Assembly (NCBI GenBank): GCA_050258375.1
Contig: JBLMYQ010000029.1
Coordinates: 16,915-80,914, forward strand
Source: JBLMYQ01 sp050258375
GTDB taxonomy: Bacteria > Bacillota > Clostridia > Acetivibrionales > UBA4821
Length of the DNA stretch: 64,000 nt
Reading direction: 5' to 3'
The translations under genes and the position numbers were made by a program. Each line of letters starts with the position of its first letter. The stretch's first letter is position 1. Below are positions 51,000 through 60,258 of the stretch, one piece after another. Under the pieces are notes generated by a model. It saw only the letters and a program-made list of their open reading frames with translations. It was not told the DNA's origin and made no database searches.

Positions 51000-52622
51000 C
51001 TACTTATATGCTCCTACTCTTATATCAGCACCATCTCTATATAGTGAACAATATTGAAGGTTCTCTCTAACATTCAATAAGCTTGTACCTATAGCAACCC
51101 TCGTTCCCGGATATGCTATTGATTGAACAAGAATCCTTCCATTCGATTCTTGCTCTAGTTCCTCATCAAGCCTTTCTAATTCCTCACGAAGTTCAACCAG
51201 CCTTGATTCATAAAAATCTTTCGTCCTTATGCTCTTTTCTAATATTGCCAGCTTTTCTTGCGGAAGCTTCCCTACTTTTTCAAGCTTTTTTAATATTTCT
51301 ATTGCTTGATTGGATTTCATAATATCACTTTCCGCAAGTACTATTTCATCCTTAATGGTTTTGTATCTTTCCCTCTTGCCCGGATCAACACCTACTTCTA
51401 TTTCAGTAATTGTTGCCATTGGTGAGCCTATAACCTTTGCATTTATTTCTCTTCCAACTTTTGCAGTTCCACCAACAAGCAGTCCCTTTTTGCCGGAAAG
51501 CTCCATTTTATTGCCGCATCTTACATTAGAATGCATAATTGCCTCTGCCTTTATATCTCCACGAGCATAAATATTACTATGCTCAATATATCTTGCAACA
51601 ATATCTCCATCCGCTATTAACATACCTTTGCCAAGACCCTGCATACCCCTTCGAAGGATAATATTGCCTCCTGCTTTTATTGTCGCACCTTCAACAACTC
51701 CAAATATTTCAACATTTCCACCTGCTTCTATTGTAAAGCCCGAAAGCACATTTCCATGGACAAGAACATTTCCAACGAAGTTAATATTTCCAGTAGAATT
51801 ATCAACATCGGCCGAAACCTCATAAATTGAGAAAACACTAACCTTGCCATCTAAATAATTAACAAGTCCATCTATTGATGCTAATAAAGAGGTTCCATCA
51901 GGAGATACTTCTACATTTCTGCCTCTCGGAAGGACTGCAGGCTTTCCATTCAATGCATTAATTGGCATCCCAATTACATTTTTCCCTGGTGTACCCTGAG
52001 TAGGAGGTGTTGATGTCACAAGCACCTGCCCTCTTGTAACATTTTCTATAAGATTTAGCTCTCTAAAGTTAACTGTTCCATCTTCGTTTATAGTCGGCTT
52101 TGCATTTTTATGAACATCAACCTTCATCTCTAGCTTGCCATTAACTCCATTAACAGGCAGTGCACCCTCTGCTATCAGTATCTGCTGATTATACACTGGG
52201 TTTTTGCAAATATCTTGAATAATTTCTTCTTTTGCTCCAAAAACAACTTTGCTTTCAGCCATTCTATCTAAAAATTCCTCAGCAGTAAGCATTCTCCCAC
52301 CTTCAGGTGGAAAAATCATAGCATATGCCTTCATTTTATCTGGCGCTATACTTATAGAAACAGCAGCATCTATTTGTTCTTCACGTTGAGGCTCAGCTAT
52401 TTTTTCAGGAATTCTTGATGCCTTGGCAACAACCAGCTCAACAGTACGTTTGTCAAAATTTCTAACCTGTTTTTTATTAAGCTTATCCAATACGTCAGCC
52501 GCCGACACCTTAGCTCCACTAGCTGTAGGTGGCTGCACTATAAGAAAAACCCCGTCGCTTTGAAATACAATATCAAAATAGCCATCATTTGGATTCCGAT
52601 AAGAATTATTCTGTGTCAACAA
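51000..52622 (-). CDS. fapA: FapA family (DUF342) flagellar assembly protein A
   Basis: The 540-residue product has the DUF342 N-terminal region and a beta-helical core visible as repeated short strands (NINFVGNVLVHGNVLSGFTIEAGGNVEIFG), then a C-terminal coiled coil (EKSIRTKDFYESRLVELREELERLDEELEQ). In Vibrio FapA is linked to glucose-dependent flagellar assembly. It lies directly after sigD (14-base gap). Confidence 0.85.
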   Translation of the reverse strand: MLTQNNSYRNPNDGYFDIVFQSDGVFLIVQPPTASGAKVSAADVLDKLNKKQVRNFDKRTVELVVAKASRIPEKIAEPQREEQIDAAVSISIAPDKMKAYAMIFPPEGGRMLTAEEFLDRMAESKVVFGAKEEIIQDICKNPVYNQQILIAEGALPVNGVNGKLEMKVDVHKNAKPTINEDGTVNFRELNLIENVTRGQVLVTSTPPTQGTPGKNVIGMPINALNGKPAVLPRGRNVEVSPDGTSLLASIDGLVNYLDGKVSVFSIYEVSADVDNSTGNINFVGNVLVHGNVLSGFTIEAGGNVEIFGVVEGATIKAGGNIILRRGMQGLGKGMLIADGDIVARYIEHSNIYARGDIKAEAIMHSNVRCGNKMELSGKKGLLVGGTAKVGREINAKVIGSPMATITEIEVGVDPGKRERYKTIKDEIVLAESDIMKSNQAIEILKKLEKVGKLPQEKLAILEKSIRTKDFYESRLVELREELERLDEELEQESNGRILVQSIAYPGTRVAIGTSLLNVRENLQYCSLYRDGADIRVGAYK

Positions 52623-52636
52623 TTTTCCCCGCCTCT

Positions 52637-53407
52637 TTAATCTATTAATATAGCTTTCATCCTGCCTAATTTCCCTCTTAGCCTTAACAGCGCTTTTGTG
52701 TGCAGTTGGGATATCCTTGATTCTGAAACTCCCATTATTGCACTAATTTCTTTAAGTGTAAGCTCTTCATAATAGTAAAATGTAACAACCATCTTTTCTT
52801 TTTCCGGAAGCTTGCTCAATGAGTCGCTTAAAATTTCTTTTAATTCATTTACTTCTATATAATTTTCCGGAATTCCATCTTTTAATACATTATTACTTTC
52901 AACTCCAATTTCATAATTCTGCTCGAGAAATTCATCCAGCGACATCATTGATGATACATTGACTTCATTTAGCAGCTTAGAGAAGTCTTCAACCGTTATT
53001 CCCATCTTATCAGCAACCTCTTTGTCTGTAGCTGCATGCCCCAGTTCATTCTCTACTTCAGAATATACTTTTTCAATTTCTTTAGTTTTTTGCCTTAGTG
53101 AACGCGGAACCCAATCCATTTCCCTTATACTGTCAATAATTGAGCCTCTTATTCTTAACGAAGCATAAGTTTCGAACTTAACTCCTTTTCCTATATCAAA
53201 TTTATCTATTGCATCAATAAGTCCGAAAACTCCAAAGCTTACCAAATCATCATATTCAACATGTGAACCAAAATAAATACTTAACCTTCCAGCGACAAAC
53301 TTAACTAAAGGGGAATATTCTATAATAAGTTTTTCCCTTATTCCAGGATTTTTATTTTCACTATACGCTTTCCAAAGCTCAATCTGCCTTTCAGGAGTTT
53401 CGCTCAT
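52637..53407 (-). CDS. sigD: RNA polymerase sigma factor for flagellar genes (sigma-D/FliA)
   Basis: Sigma-D directs late flagellar, motility and autolysin genes. The 256-residue product has sigma regions 2 (EYDDLVSFGVFGLIDAIDKFD, MDWVPRSLR), 3 (DKEVADKMGITVEDF) and 4 (LTLKEISAIMGVSESRISQLH). The length and the WVPRSLRQKTKEIE segment are typical of FliA/SigD rather than of sigma-B types. Confidence 0.95.
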   Translation of the reverse strand: MSETPERQIELWKAYSENKNPGIREKLIIEYSPLVKFVAGRLSIYFGSHVEYDDLVSFGVFGLIDAIDKFDIGKGVKFETYASLRIRGSIIDSIREMDWVPRSLRQKTKEIEKVYSEVENELGHAATDKEVADKMGITVEDFSKLLNEVNVSSMMSLDEFLEQNYEIGVESNNVLKDGIPENYIEVNELKEILSDSLSKLPEKEKMVVTFYYYEELTLKEISAIMGVSESRISQLHTKALLRLRGKLGRMKAILID

Positions 53408-53440
53408 CTAAAATCCCCCTAATGCTGTTGATTATTAATG

Positions 53441-53725
53441 TTAAATTTTGATTTCAAACTCGCTTTCAGATTTTTCTTCTTTATTATTTTTCTTCTTCTT
53501 CATTTTTTCTTGTTGTTCTAATATATATTGCTTTACCAGCACTTCCTTAACAGTTTTTATAATAATGCTCTTTATAATTATTCCAGCCAGGTAGGCTAAT
53601 ACGATAACAATGCAAACATCGTATGCCATTGCTGAAACATCCTTACCATTAATAAGTGAAGCAATAGCTGTAATGATAGCAAAAACAATTGATAGCAGTA
53701 TAGGAAGCTTGTAAACGTATCTCAT
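53441..53725 (-). CDS. small membrane protein of the che-sigD operon, unknown function
   Basis: The 94-residue product has two membrane helices (LPILLSIVFAIITAIASL, AYDVCIVIVLAYLAGIII) and a lysine-rich tail (KMKKKKNNKEEKSESEFEIK). It sits between cheD and sigD. A short membrane protein at this place recurs in clostridial clusters; a role in motility control is only suggested by position. ATG 53725 has AAGGG. Confidence 0.65.
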   Translation of the reverse strand: MRYVYKLPILLSIVFAIITAIASLINGKDVSAMAYDVCIVIVLAYLAGIIIKSIIIKTVKEVLVKQYILEQQEKMKKKKNNKEEKSESEFEIKI

Positions 53726-53747
53726 ATGTTTCCCTTCTATCAATTAA

Positions 53748-54239
53748 TCAGATTACTTGAGTTCCCTTCCCAATTGTTTTTATAAGTAAACTTCCGTCAT
53801 TTGCAGAAAACTCAATAGTTCTGCCGCAGCTCCCACCCGTATCTTCAGCAATAATTCTAATATTTAGCTTTTCGAGTAGTTCTTTGGTTGCTGCAATATT
53901 TTTTTTACCTATTTGTATTATATCATTATCCGAGCTAAAACCAAACATCTGGGCACCACCAGCCATCTTCGCCGTTAAACGAAGCTTAATGGCGCCCATT
54001 TTTTCCATCTTATCTATTAGCAACGGTATCCCCGTATCTGCATATTTCGCAGGATTGTATTCTCCAATACCATTTGAAGAATAGGGCAACATAATATGAA
54101 TCATACCTGCAACCTTTGTAAAAGAGTCATACAAGCATAATCCGATGCAAGATCCCAATCCTAATGTAGTTAAAACATCTGGGCATGATACGGCATTGAA
54201 ATCAGCCATACCCACCTTTATCACATTGTCCCTGTCCAT
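53748..54239 (-). CDS. cheD: chemoreceptor glutamine deamidase CheD
   Basis: CheD deamidates receptor glutamines and is a partner of CheC. The 163-residue product has the catalytic Cys in TLGLGSCIGLCLYD and the conserved His in AGMIHIMLPYS; C-terminal DTGGSCGRTIEF also matches. The start overlaps the cheC stop (TGATG); a TTG three bases earlier (54242) is also possible given the AGGAG spacing. Confidence 0.94.
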   Translation of the reverse strand: MDRDNVIKVGMADFNAVSCPDVLTTLGLGSCIGLCLYDSFTKVAGMIHIMLPYSSNGIGEYNPAKYADTGIPLLIDKMEKMGAIKLRLTAKMAGGAQMFGFSSDNDIIQIGKKNIAATKELLEKLNIRIIAEDTGGSCGRTIEFSANDGSLLIKTIGKGTQVI

Positions 54240-54862
54240 CAACTCGTTACTCCTAATGCCTTTAATAATGTCTCATATGACTGAATATCCGGAATCAGGA
54301 AGAACTCTCCCCCAATACTCTGATTACCGTCACTAAACTTGTTCTCTATATAAAGAACGCTTTCCCCCCAAGAACCAAATGCTATAGCTGGAACACTAAG
54401 TATTGCACCTGCCATATCAACACACAACTCAGGTGTAGAAGGTGTAATATTCAGGTTCAGCATGGTTGAAAGGGCGGATAGATATGAACCAGCAAGAATA
54501 TTTCCGGTTTCCTTCAATGCTGAAACTTCAATTTCGTCAAATTCTATTCCCTGATTAGCCTTTTCTCTTCCCATGAGTATATTAACCAATGCATGTGCAG
54601 CTTCTAGCCTTAATATGAAAAGTATATTACCTGTCATATCTCCATTCATTCCTAACAATATTCCTGCAATAAGCATTTCAGGGTCTCCCAGAATTTCCGG
54701 TATTTCTTTAAAATCCAAGATTTTTATTCTTGGGACAGACATTTCAATTCTCTTACCCAAGAGCTTTGCCAAAGCAGTTACTGCATTGCCGGCTCCGACA
54801 TTGCCTATTTCTCTCAAAATATCAAGTTCATTATCCTTTAAATTATCAATTATAATTGACAT
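54239..54862 (-). CDS. cheC: CheY-P phosphatase CheC
   Basis: CheC dephosphorylates CheY-P and is enhanced by CheD. The 207-residue product has two repeats of the phosphatase motif: LREIGNVGAGNAVTAL (residues about 15-30) and LKETGNILAGSYLSAL (about 112-127), each with the Glu and first Asn required. It overlaps cheD, as in B. subtilis. Confidence 0.94.
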   Translation of the reverse strand: MSIIIDNLKDNELDILREIGNVGAGNAVTALAKLLGKRIEMSVPRIKILDFKEIPEILGDPEMLIAGILLGMNGDMTGNILFILRLEAAHALVNILMGREKANQGIEFDEIEVSALKETGNILAGSYLSALSTMLNLNITPSTPELCVDMAGAILSVPAIAFGSWGESVLYIENKFSDGNQSIGGEFFLIPDIQSYETLLKALGVTS

Positions 54863-54881
54863 GCAAACACCTCTATTACAA

Positions 54882-55322
54882 TTACTTTAATGTGATAAGT
54901 TTATCAAGGTTCAAAAGCGTCACTATTTTTCCCTTTATCTTGCCTATGCCTAAAATATAGTCAATAGCTATATCATTTGAAACCTGTGTTATATTTTCTA
55001 TGTTTTCCTCAGGAATGGTTAAAACCTCTGCAACTTCGTCAACAATAAATCCAACTGATACGTCTTCTATTTTGAATATAATTATTCTTGTATCATCTGA
55101 CTGGAGAAAGCTACCTATACGCAGCTTTTGTGCCAGCTCTACAACTGGTATTATTTCACCTCTGAGATTTATAACACCTTTAACCGCCTCAGGGGCATGT
55201 GGAACTCTCGTAACAGCCAATAACTTTTCAATGGTTGTTACTTTCTGAATATCTATCCCATATTCCTCATGATTCATACAGAATATTACAAATTGGTTTG
55301 ATGTTCTAGCCTGACCTTCCAT
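54882..55322 (-). CDS. cheW: chemotaxis coupling protein CheW
   Basis: CheW links receptors to CheA. The 146-residue product has the CheW fold sequence FVIFCMNHEEYGIDIQKV, PHAPEAVKGVINLRGEIIPVVEL and the C-terminal LDKLITL. It follows cheA by 12 bases. Confidence 0.96.
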   Translation of the reverse strand: MEGQARTSNQFVIFCMNHEEYGIDIQKVTTIEKLLAVTRVPHAPEAVKGVINLRGEIIPVVELAQKLRIGSFLQSDDTRIIIFKIEDVSVGFIVDEVAEVLTIPEENIENITQVSNDIAIDYILGIGKIKGKIVTLLNLDKLITLK

Positions 55323-55334
55323 TTATATTCCCCC

Positions 55335-57527
55335 CTATGCTAATGCATTAACATCTATAATTAGCGCAACCTGTCCATCTCCAAGAATTGTTGCACCCGC
55401 AATACATTTTGTTCCTACAAGGAGTTTACCAAGAGATTTAATAACTATTTCCTGCTGTCCAATTAAGCTGTCAACCACGATACCTGAAAGCTTTTCACCT
55501 TTCTTGACAACAACAACAGTTACTTGAGTTGAATCATTTTCAATTTTAGGTACTTCAAGAACTTGATCCAACCTGATAATTGGTATTACATGCTCTCTTA
55601 GTATTATTACTTCCTGTTTTTGAACAAGTTTGATGTCTTTTAAGTCTATATTTATTATTTCTCTAATTGAGCTAAGAGGTACAGCAAATTTCTCTTCTCC
55701 GATCAAAACAAGGAGTGCTTGAATTATCGCCAATGTAAGCGGCAATCTAATAATAAATTTGCATCCTTTATCCTGTTCGGTTTCAATTTCTATTACTCCA
55801 CCTAAAGCCTCAATCTTAGTTTTTACAACATCAAGACCAACACCTCTGCCTGAAATATCAGTAACCTTGTCTGCTGTACTGAAGCTTGGTTTGAATAGGT
55901 AATCCATTACTTCTCTCTTACTTAGTGCCTTCAACTCATCCTTAGTCAAAAGACCTTTTTCTATAATCTTTTTCTTAGTCTTTTCAAAATTAATTCCTGC
56001 ACCATCATCTTCTACCTCTATTGCTACGTTATTTCCTTCCTGATATGATCTCAAGAATATAGAACCAGCAGAAGGCTTCCCGAGCTGCTTCCTTTTCTCA
56101 GTTGTTTCAATACCATGGTCTGCGGAATTTCTTAATAGATGTATAAGTGGGTCCCCAATTTCATCAATAACGGTTCTATCAAGCTCTGTTTCTTCACCGG
56201 ACATAATCAGGTTGATTTCTTTTCCTGTTTCTCTTGACAAATCACGTATCATCCTCGGGAATCTATTGAACACTATTTCAATAGGAACCATTCGGACTTT
56301 CATAACCGCATCGTGAAGATTTGTTGTGATTCTTTCGAGATATTCAACAGCATCATTATAATTTTGTGTTCTCTGAATCCCATCAATTCCTTCAAGCCTG
56401 GTTTTTATAATAATCAATTCACTAACAAGATTCATTAACGCATCAAGTCTGTCTATATCTACTCTGACAGTTTTTCCGGTCTTAACTCCCTTTGCGTTTG
56501 CAGCTGCAGCTGCATTCTTTGCTACAATAGGAGTCTTTTCAATTACATCCGCTTCATATTCATTAAGCATTTCCATATTTCGCTTTATAAGGTCATCCTG
56601 TTCAGCTTTCTTTTCAATAGAATCTATATCTGATATTTCTTTAAAGTTATCTTCTACATCCTTTTTCACACTTTCTATAACTACTTCAGGTTCCTTTACA
56701 ACCTTCTTTGGTTCTGGTTGAACTGTTTTACTGCTTTCTATTGCTGCAGCAGGAACATTATTAATTATTACAGTATCTACTTCAGAAATTGAATATAATT
56801 CCTTTTCTAATAGCTGTTCGTTTTCCTTTGTTACAACCACTACTGTAAATTCCTGCTCGAATTTTTCATCTTCTATATCCTCAACATGAGGAACAGATTT
56901 GATTATTTCTGAATATCTTTCAAGCGTTTGGAACACGATAAACGCTCTCGCAGATTTCAAGACGCACCCTTTATCAAGAACAATCGTAACCTTATATGCA
57001 TTTATACCCATTTCGAGCGCTTTATTAATTACATTTTGTTCGTAAATATCAGGTAAGAATTCGGCTGTTACTCCCATACCCGCTTTAGGTTCAGCTTTTT
57101 TCTCATCTTTCTTAATTTCCGGTTCAGTATCAAAGTCTATTTTCTTTTCTTTTATTATCTTCTTGAGTGTATTTACAATTTCTTCCGCTTCAAAATCGCC
57201 TTCACTTCCGGAATTTATTATAGCATTCAAGTATGTTTCTATTGCATCAAGACATTTAAAGAGGATATCAACAAGTTTAGTACTTATACTTATTTCTCCG
57301 TTCCTTATTGATTGAAGCACATCCTCCATATCATGAGTAAGCGTTGCCATCTTAGTAAATCCCATGGTTCCTGCCATACCCTTTAGCGTATGCGCAACCC
57401 TGAATATCTCGTTAAGTATTACCATATCACTGGGATTTTTCTCAAGTTGGAGTAAGCTTTGATTTAAATTCTGGACATGCTCCTTTGTTTCCTCAATAAA
57501 AATCTCAATGTACTGACTCATATCCAT
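55335..57527 (-). CDS. cheA: chemotaxis histidine kinase CheA
   Basis: CheA phosphorylates CheY and CheB. The 730-residue product has all domains in order: HPt with the phospho-His in FRVAHTLKGMAGTM (about residue 46); a CheY-binding P2 region; the dimerisation helix (DRLDALMNLVSELIIIKTRL); the kinase with LIHLLRNSADHGIE, VEDDGAGI and GRGVGLDVVK; and a CheW-like P5. The ATG at 57527 overlaps the cheB end by 23 bases. Confidence 0.97.
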   Translation of the reverse strand: MDMSQYIEIFIEETKEHVQNLNQSLLQLEKNPSDMVILNEIFRVAHTLKGMAGTMGFTKMATLTHDMEDVLQSIRNGEISISTKLVDILFKCLDAIETYLNAIINSGSEGDFEAEEIVNTLKKIIKEKKIDFDTEPEIKKDEKKAEPKAGMGVTAEFLPDIYEQNVINKALEMGINAYKVTIVLDKGCVLKSARAFIVFQTLERYSEIIKSVPHVEDIEDEKFEQEFTVVVVTKENEQLLEKELYSISEVDTVIINNVPAAAIESSKTVQPEPKKVVKEPEVVIESVKKDVEDNFKEISDIDSIEKKAEQDDLIKRNMEMLNEYEADVIEKTPIVAKNAAAAANAKGVKTGKTVRVDIDRLDALMNLVSELIIIKTRLEGIDGIQRTQNYNDAVEYLERITTNLHDAVMKVRMVPIEIVFNRFPRMIRDLSRETGKEINLIMSGEETELDRTVIDEIGDPLIHLLRNSADHGIETTEKRKQLGKPSAGSIFLRSYQEGNNVAIEVEDDGAGINFEKTKKKIIEKGLLTKDELKALSKREVMDYLFKPSFSTADKVTDISGRGVGLDVVKTKIEALGGVIEIETEQDKGCKFIIRLPLTLAIIQALLVLIGEEKFAVPLSSIREIINIDLKDIKLVQKQEVIILREHVIPIIRLDQVLEVPKIENDSTQVTVVVVKKGEKLSGIVVDSLIGQQEIVIKSLGKLLVGTKCIAGATILGDGQVALIIDVNALA

Positions 57528-58650
57528 TTCTATCCACCCCCACATAATTAATTATCTCATTGGTGATTTGTGACGCAGGAACTATTCTATCTGCTATTCC
57601 TGCGTTTATCACAGCCCTAGGCATACCATACACAACACATGATTCTTCACTCTCGGCTATGATAACTGCATTATTTCTTTCTTTCATATTTATCAAACCC
57701 TCTCGACCATCACATCCCATACCAGTCATTACAATTCCTATTAAATTGTCCAAATCTGTTTTGGCTAATGAATTGAATAGTATGTCCGCAGATGGTCTGA
57801 CGGAATTTTTAGGCGGTTCATCAGATAACTTAATTCTTAGATTCCCTGCATACTCATTTCTTTCTACTACCATGTGATATCCACCTGGTGCTATATACGC
57901 CGTTCCTGCTTGTACTATATCTTTATCCTCTGCTTCCTTTACCCTGATTTCACTTAATCCATCGAGCCTCTTGGCAAAGCTGGCAGTAAAACCTACAGGC
58001 ATATGCTGGACAATAAGATATGCAGCTGATAAATCTTTGGGTATAAATGGCAATACATCCAAAAGAGCCTTTGGCCCACCTGTTGATGTTCCTATTGCTA
58101 TAATATTTTTTATACCAAGTCTTTTGCTGAAATTGTTACGATATTTCCAACCAAATTTGTTACAATGCAAAGTATTATTAGATGTATCAATTTTATCATC
58201 AAATGAAATGCTATTATTATCAATATGATTATACTTTAAATTTCTCGCCATGTGAACCTTTTTAATTAATTCTTTTTTAACAGGCTCACTTATTAATTCT
58301 AAATAATCATCTTGTCTATTGACAAAATAGGTTTTTGCGCTCCTATAATCCTGTTTAGCAATATTTTCATACCTTTCTTCATTTTTCCCAAGCATCACAA
58401 CAGGTATAAAATTATTGTTCAGGACTTTTTTAATATGTTCCATTTCAGATGTATTTTGGGTTTGAGCATCTATAGCGATAACATCAGGATTACACACATT
58501 TATTCGTTTAGCAATATCAGCATTATTTCTGCATATATCAACTACTTCTAAAGTTGAATCACTCTGAAGTGATTTTGCAATAATTTGCCCTGTGAAATAC
58601 GACTGTCCAATAACTAGAACTTTTATATTTTCTGGTGAAGAATTATACAA
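57505..58650 (-). CDS. cheB: chemotaxis methylesterase CheB with degenerate receiver domain
   Basis: CheB removes methyl groups from receptors. The 381-residue product has an intact esterase domain with the triad Ser189 (GTSTGGP), His216 (QHMPVGF) and Asp314 (GMGCDG). The N-terminal receiver is degenerate: the acidic pair that binds magnesium is replaced by Gly15-Gln16 (VLVIGQS), the switch Ser/Thr is Gly, and the conserved Lys is Arg, although Asp61 (AIDAQ) is kept. Phosphorylation control by CheA therefore looks impaired. Confidence 0.92.
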   Translation of the reverse strand: MYNSSPENIKVLVIGQSYFTGQIIAKSLQSDSTLEVVDICRNNADIAKRINVCNPDVIAIDAQTQNTSEMEHIKKVLNNNFIPVVMLGKNEERYENIAKQDYRSAKTYFVNRQDDYLELISEPVKKELIKKVHMARNLKYNHIDNNSISFDDKIDTSNNTLHCNKFGWKYRNNFSKRLGIKNIIAIGTSTGGPKALLDVLPFIPKDLSAAYLIVQHMPVGFTASFAKRLDGLSEIRVKEAEDKDIVQAGTAYIAPGGYHMVVERNEYAGNLRIKLSDEPPKNSVRPSADILFNSLAKTDLDNLIGIVMTGMGCDGREGLINMKERNNAVIIAESEESCVVYGMPRAVINAGIADRIVPASQITNEIINYVGVDRNGYESVH

Positions 58651-59328
58651 TCAAACCAATCCTTTTCTCCGCAGCTTTAATTGTTCCTGAAATATAAAAT
58701 TAATAATTTTTTCTCTTGCAGTTTCAGATATTCTTTCAAATTTCATTCCTATTTTCCAGAATTTATCGGCATCATTTTCTTTTACAATACAAACAGGCTT
58801 GCCAACCGTATTTATTTCTATATCTTTATCTTTGTCTAATATTATAACACATTCATAAAATTCTTCAGCATCTAATTTTTCTTCAGTCTGAAAGCATATT
58901 CCGCCACCACTTATATCAATTGTAGTTGTTGTCTTAAATTGCAGGTCGTTTTCTCCAAATATAGGGAGCTTATACTTTCTGTATCTAATATTACAGGTAA
59001 AGGGTAATCTGAAATAAGCCCTTCTTTGCTTCTTTTCGAGCTCTGCCTCTGGCTTTATGACTATAACAGGGATATTATTTCTTACTGTACGCTCAATTAC
59101 TTTTGCCCTAAAGGAGAATATCCCCTCCTGCGTTGTGGTAAAAGCTTCTATAATAGTATTAATTTGAAATGAAATCATCTGCCCTTGTGAAAAAGGAGCA
59201 TCAAATTCAATTTTTTTGTCATCAAGTATATTTTGCACCTTTACAGGATAAGATTTGCTTGGTTTTTCGCCCTCTTTAAATAATGCTATTTCGAAATTTG
59301 CTCCAATTTTTATATCCTTTAATTGCAC
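58651..59328 (-). CDS. PilZ domain c-di-GMP-binding flagellar brake protein (YcgR/YpfA-like)
   Basis: The 225-residue product has an N-terminal YcgR-like domain and a C-terminal PilZ domain with both c-di-GMP motifs intact: RAYFR (within RRAYFRLPF) and DISGGG. Proteins of this type bind c-di-GMP and slow the motor by contacting MotA. It lies between flhG and cheB. Confidence 0.9.
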   Translation of the reverse strand: MQLKDIKIGANFEIALFKEGEKPSKSYPVKVQNILDDKKIEFDAPFSQGQMISFQINTIIEAFTTTQEGIFSFRAKVIERTVRNNIPVIVIKPEAELEKKQRRAYFRLPFTCNIRYRKYKLPIFGENDLQFKTTTTIDISGGGICFQTEEKLDAEEFYECVIILDKDKDIEINTVGKPVCIVKENDADKFWKIGMKFERISETAREKIINFIFQEQLKLRRKGLV

Positions 59329-59355
59329 TTACGTAACCTCCAACAAATACATTCT

Positions 59356-60258
59356 CTAAGTGTTTAGAAAGCTAACTAATTTATTGACAAAGGATTTTAT
59401 TCCTCCTTGATCTCTTTCGACCTTTATTTGGACTAATTTCTTACAAATATCTCTAATCTGCTTTGTAGGGTTGCTTTTAGGAAAAGCAATTGTAAATGGC
59501 TGCTGCATCTTAACCGACTTTGAAACAATTTCATCATTTATCAAATATCCCAAAGGTGACAACTTGATAGATAAAAATTTGTCTGCAACCATAGAAAGCT
59601 TTTTCAGTATATTTTCAGCTTCAATCTGATTTTCTGCCCTATTTACAATTAATTTAATATTTTTATTTTTATCCCTATTTGAGACCATTTTTATCAAGGC
59701 ATAAGCATCAGTTATAGAAGTAGGTTCCGGGTTAGTTACCAGTAGAACTTCATCTGCAGCCATTACGAAGCTTATTACATTTTCTGATACCCCTGCTCCA
59801 GTATCAATTATTATATAATCCGCTAATTTATCAAGAACACTTATATTTTCAATAAACTTTTCCAATTGGACCTTGTCCAATTTTGCCAATTGTTCTACTC
59901 CAGAGCCACCTGATATGAATTTTAAATTTTTCGGACCTTCTGTTAATATCTCTGCTATATTTTTTTTATTGTTTATAACATCCAATAATGTAAACCTTGG
60001 AACAATCCCAAATAAAACATCAATATTCGCTAATCCAAAATCTGCATCAAGAATTATTACTTTAAAGCCGTATTCACTTAAGGTTATCCCCAAATTTACA
60101 GCAACATTTGTCTTCCCGACTCCACCTTTGCCACTTGTAACGGTAATTACCCTTGAGGTCCTCTTTGGTATCTCTTTTGGCTGAACTTCCGGAGTGACTA
60201 CATTTTTACTTTTTATATTTGAAATTATTTGTCTCAGCTTATCTGCCTGATCCTTCAT
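59356..60258 (-). CDS. flhG: flagellum site-determining ATPase FlhG (YlxH)
   Basis: FlhG is a MinD-like ATPase that controls flagellar number with FlhF. The 300-residue product has the deviant Walker A SGKGGVGKTNVAVNLG, LDADFGLANIDVLFG and a C-terminal membrane-targeting region. Its start overlaps the flhF stop by four bases (ATGA). Confidence 0.95.
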   Translation of the reverse strand: MKDQADKLRQIISNIKSKNVVTPEVQPKEIPKRTSRVITVTSGKGGVGKTNVAVNLGITLSEYGFKVIILDADFGLANIDVLFGIVPRFTLLDVINNKKNIAEILTEGPKNLKFISGGSGVEQLAKLDKVQLEKFIENISVLDKLADYIIIDTGAGVSENVISFVMAADEVLLVTNPEPTSITDAYALIKMVSNRDKNKNIKLIVNRAENQIEAENILKKLSMVADKFLSIKLSPLGYLINDEIVSKSVKMQQPFTIAFPKSNPTKQIRDICKKLVQIKVERDQGGIKSFVNKLVSFLNT

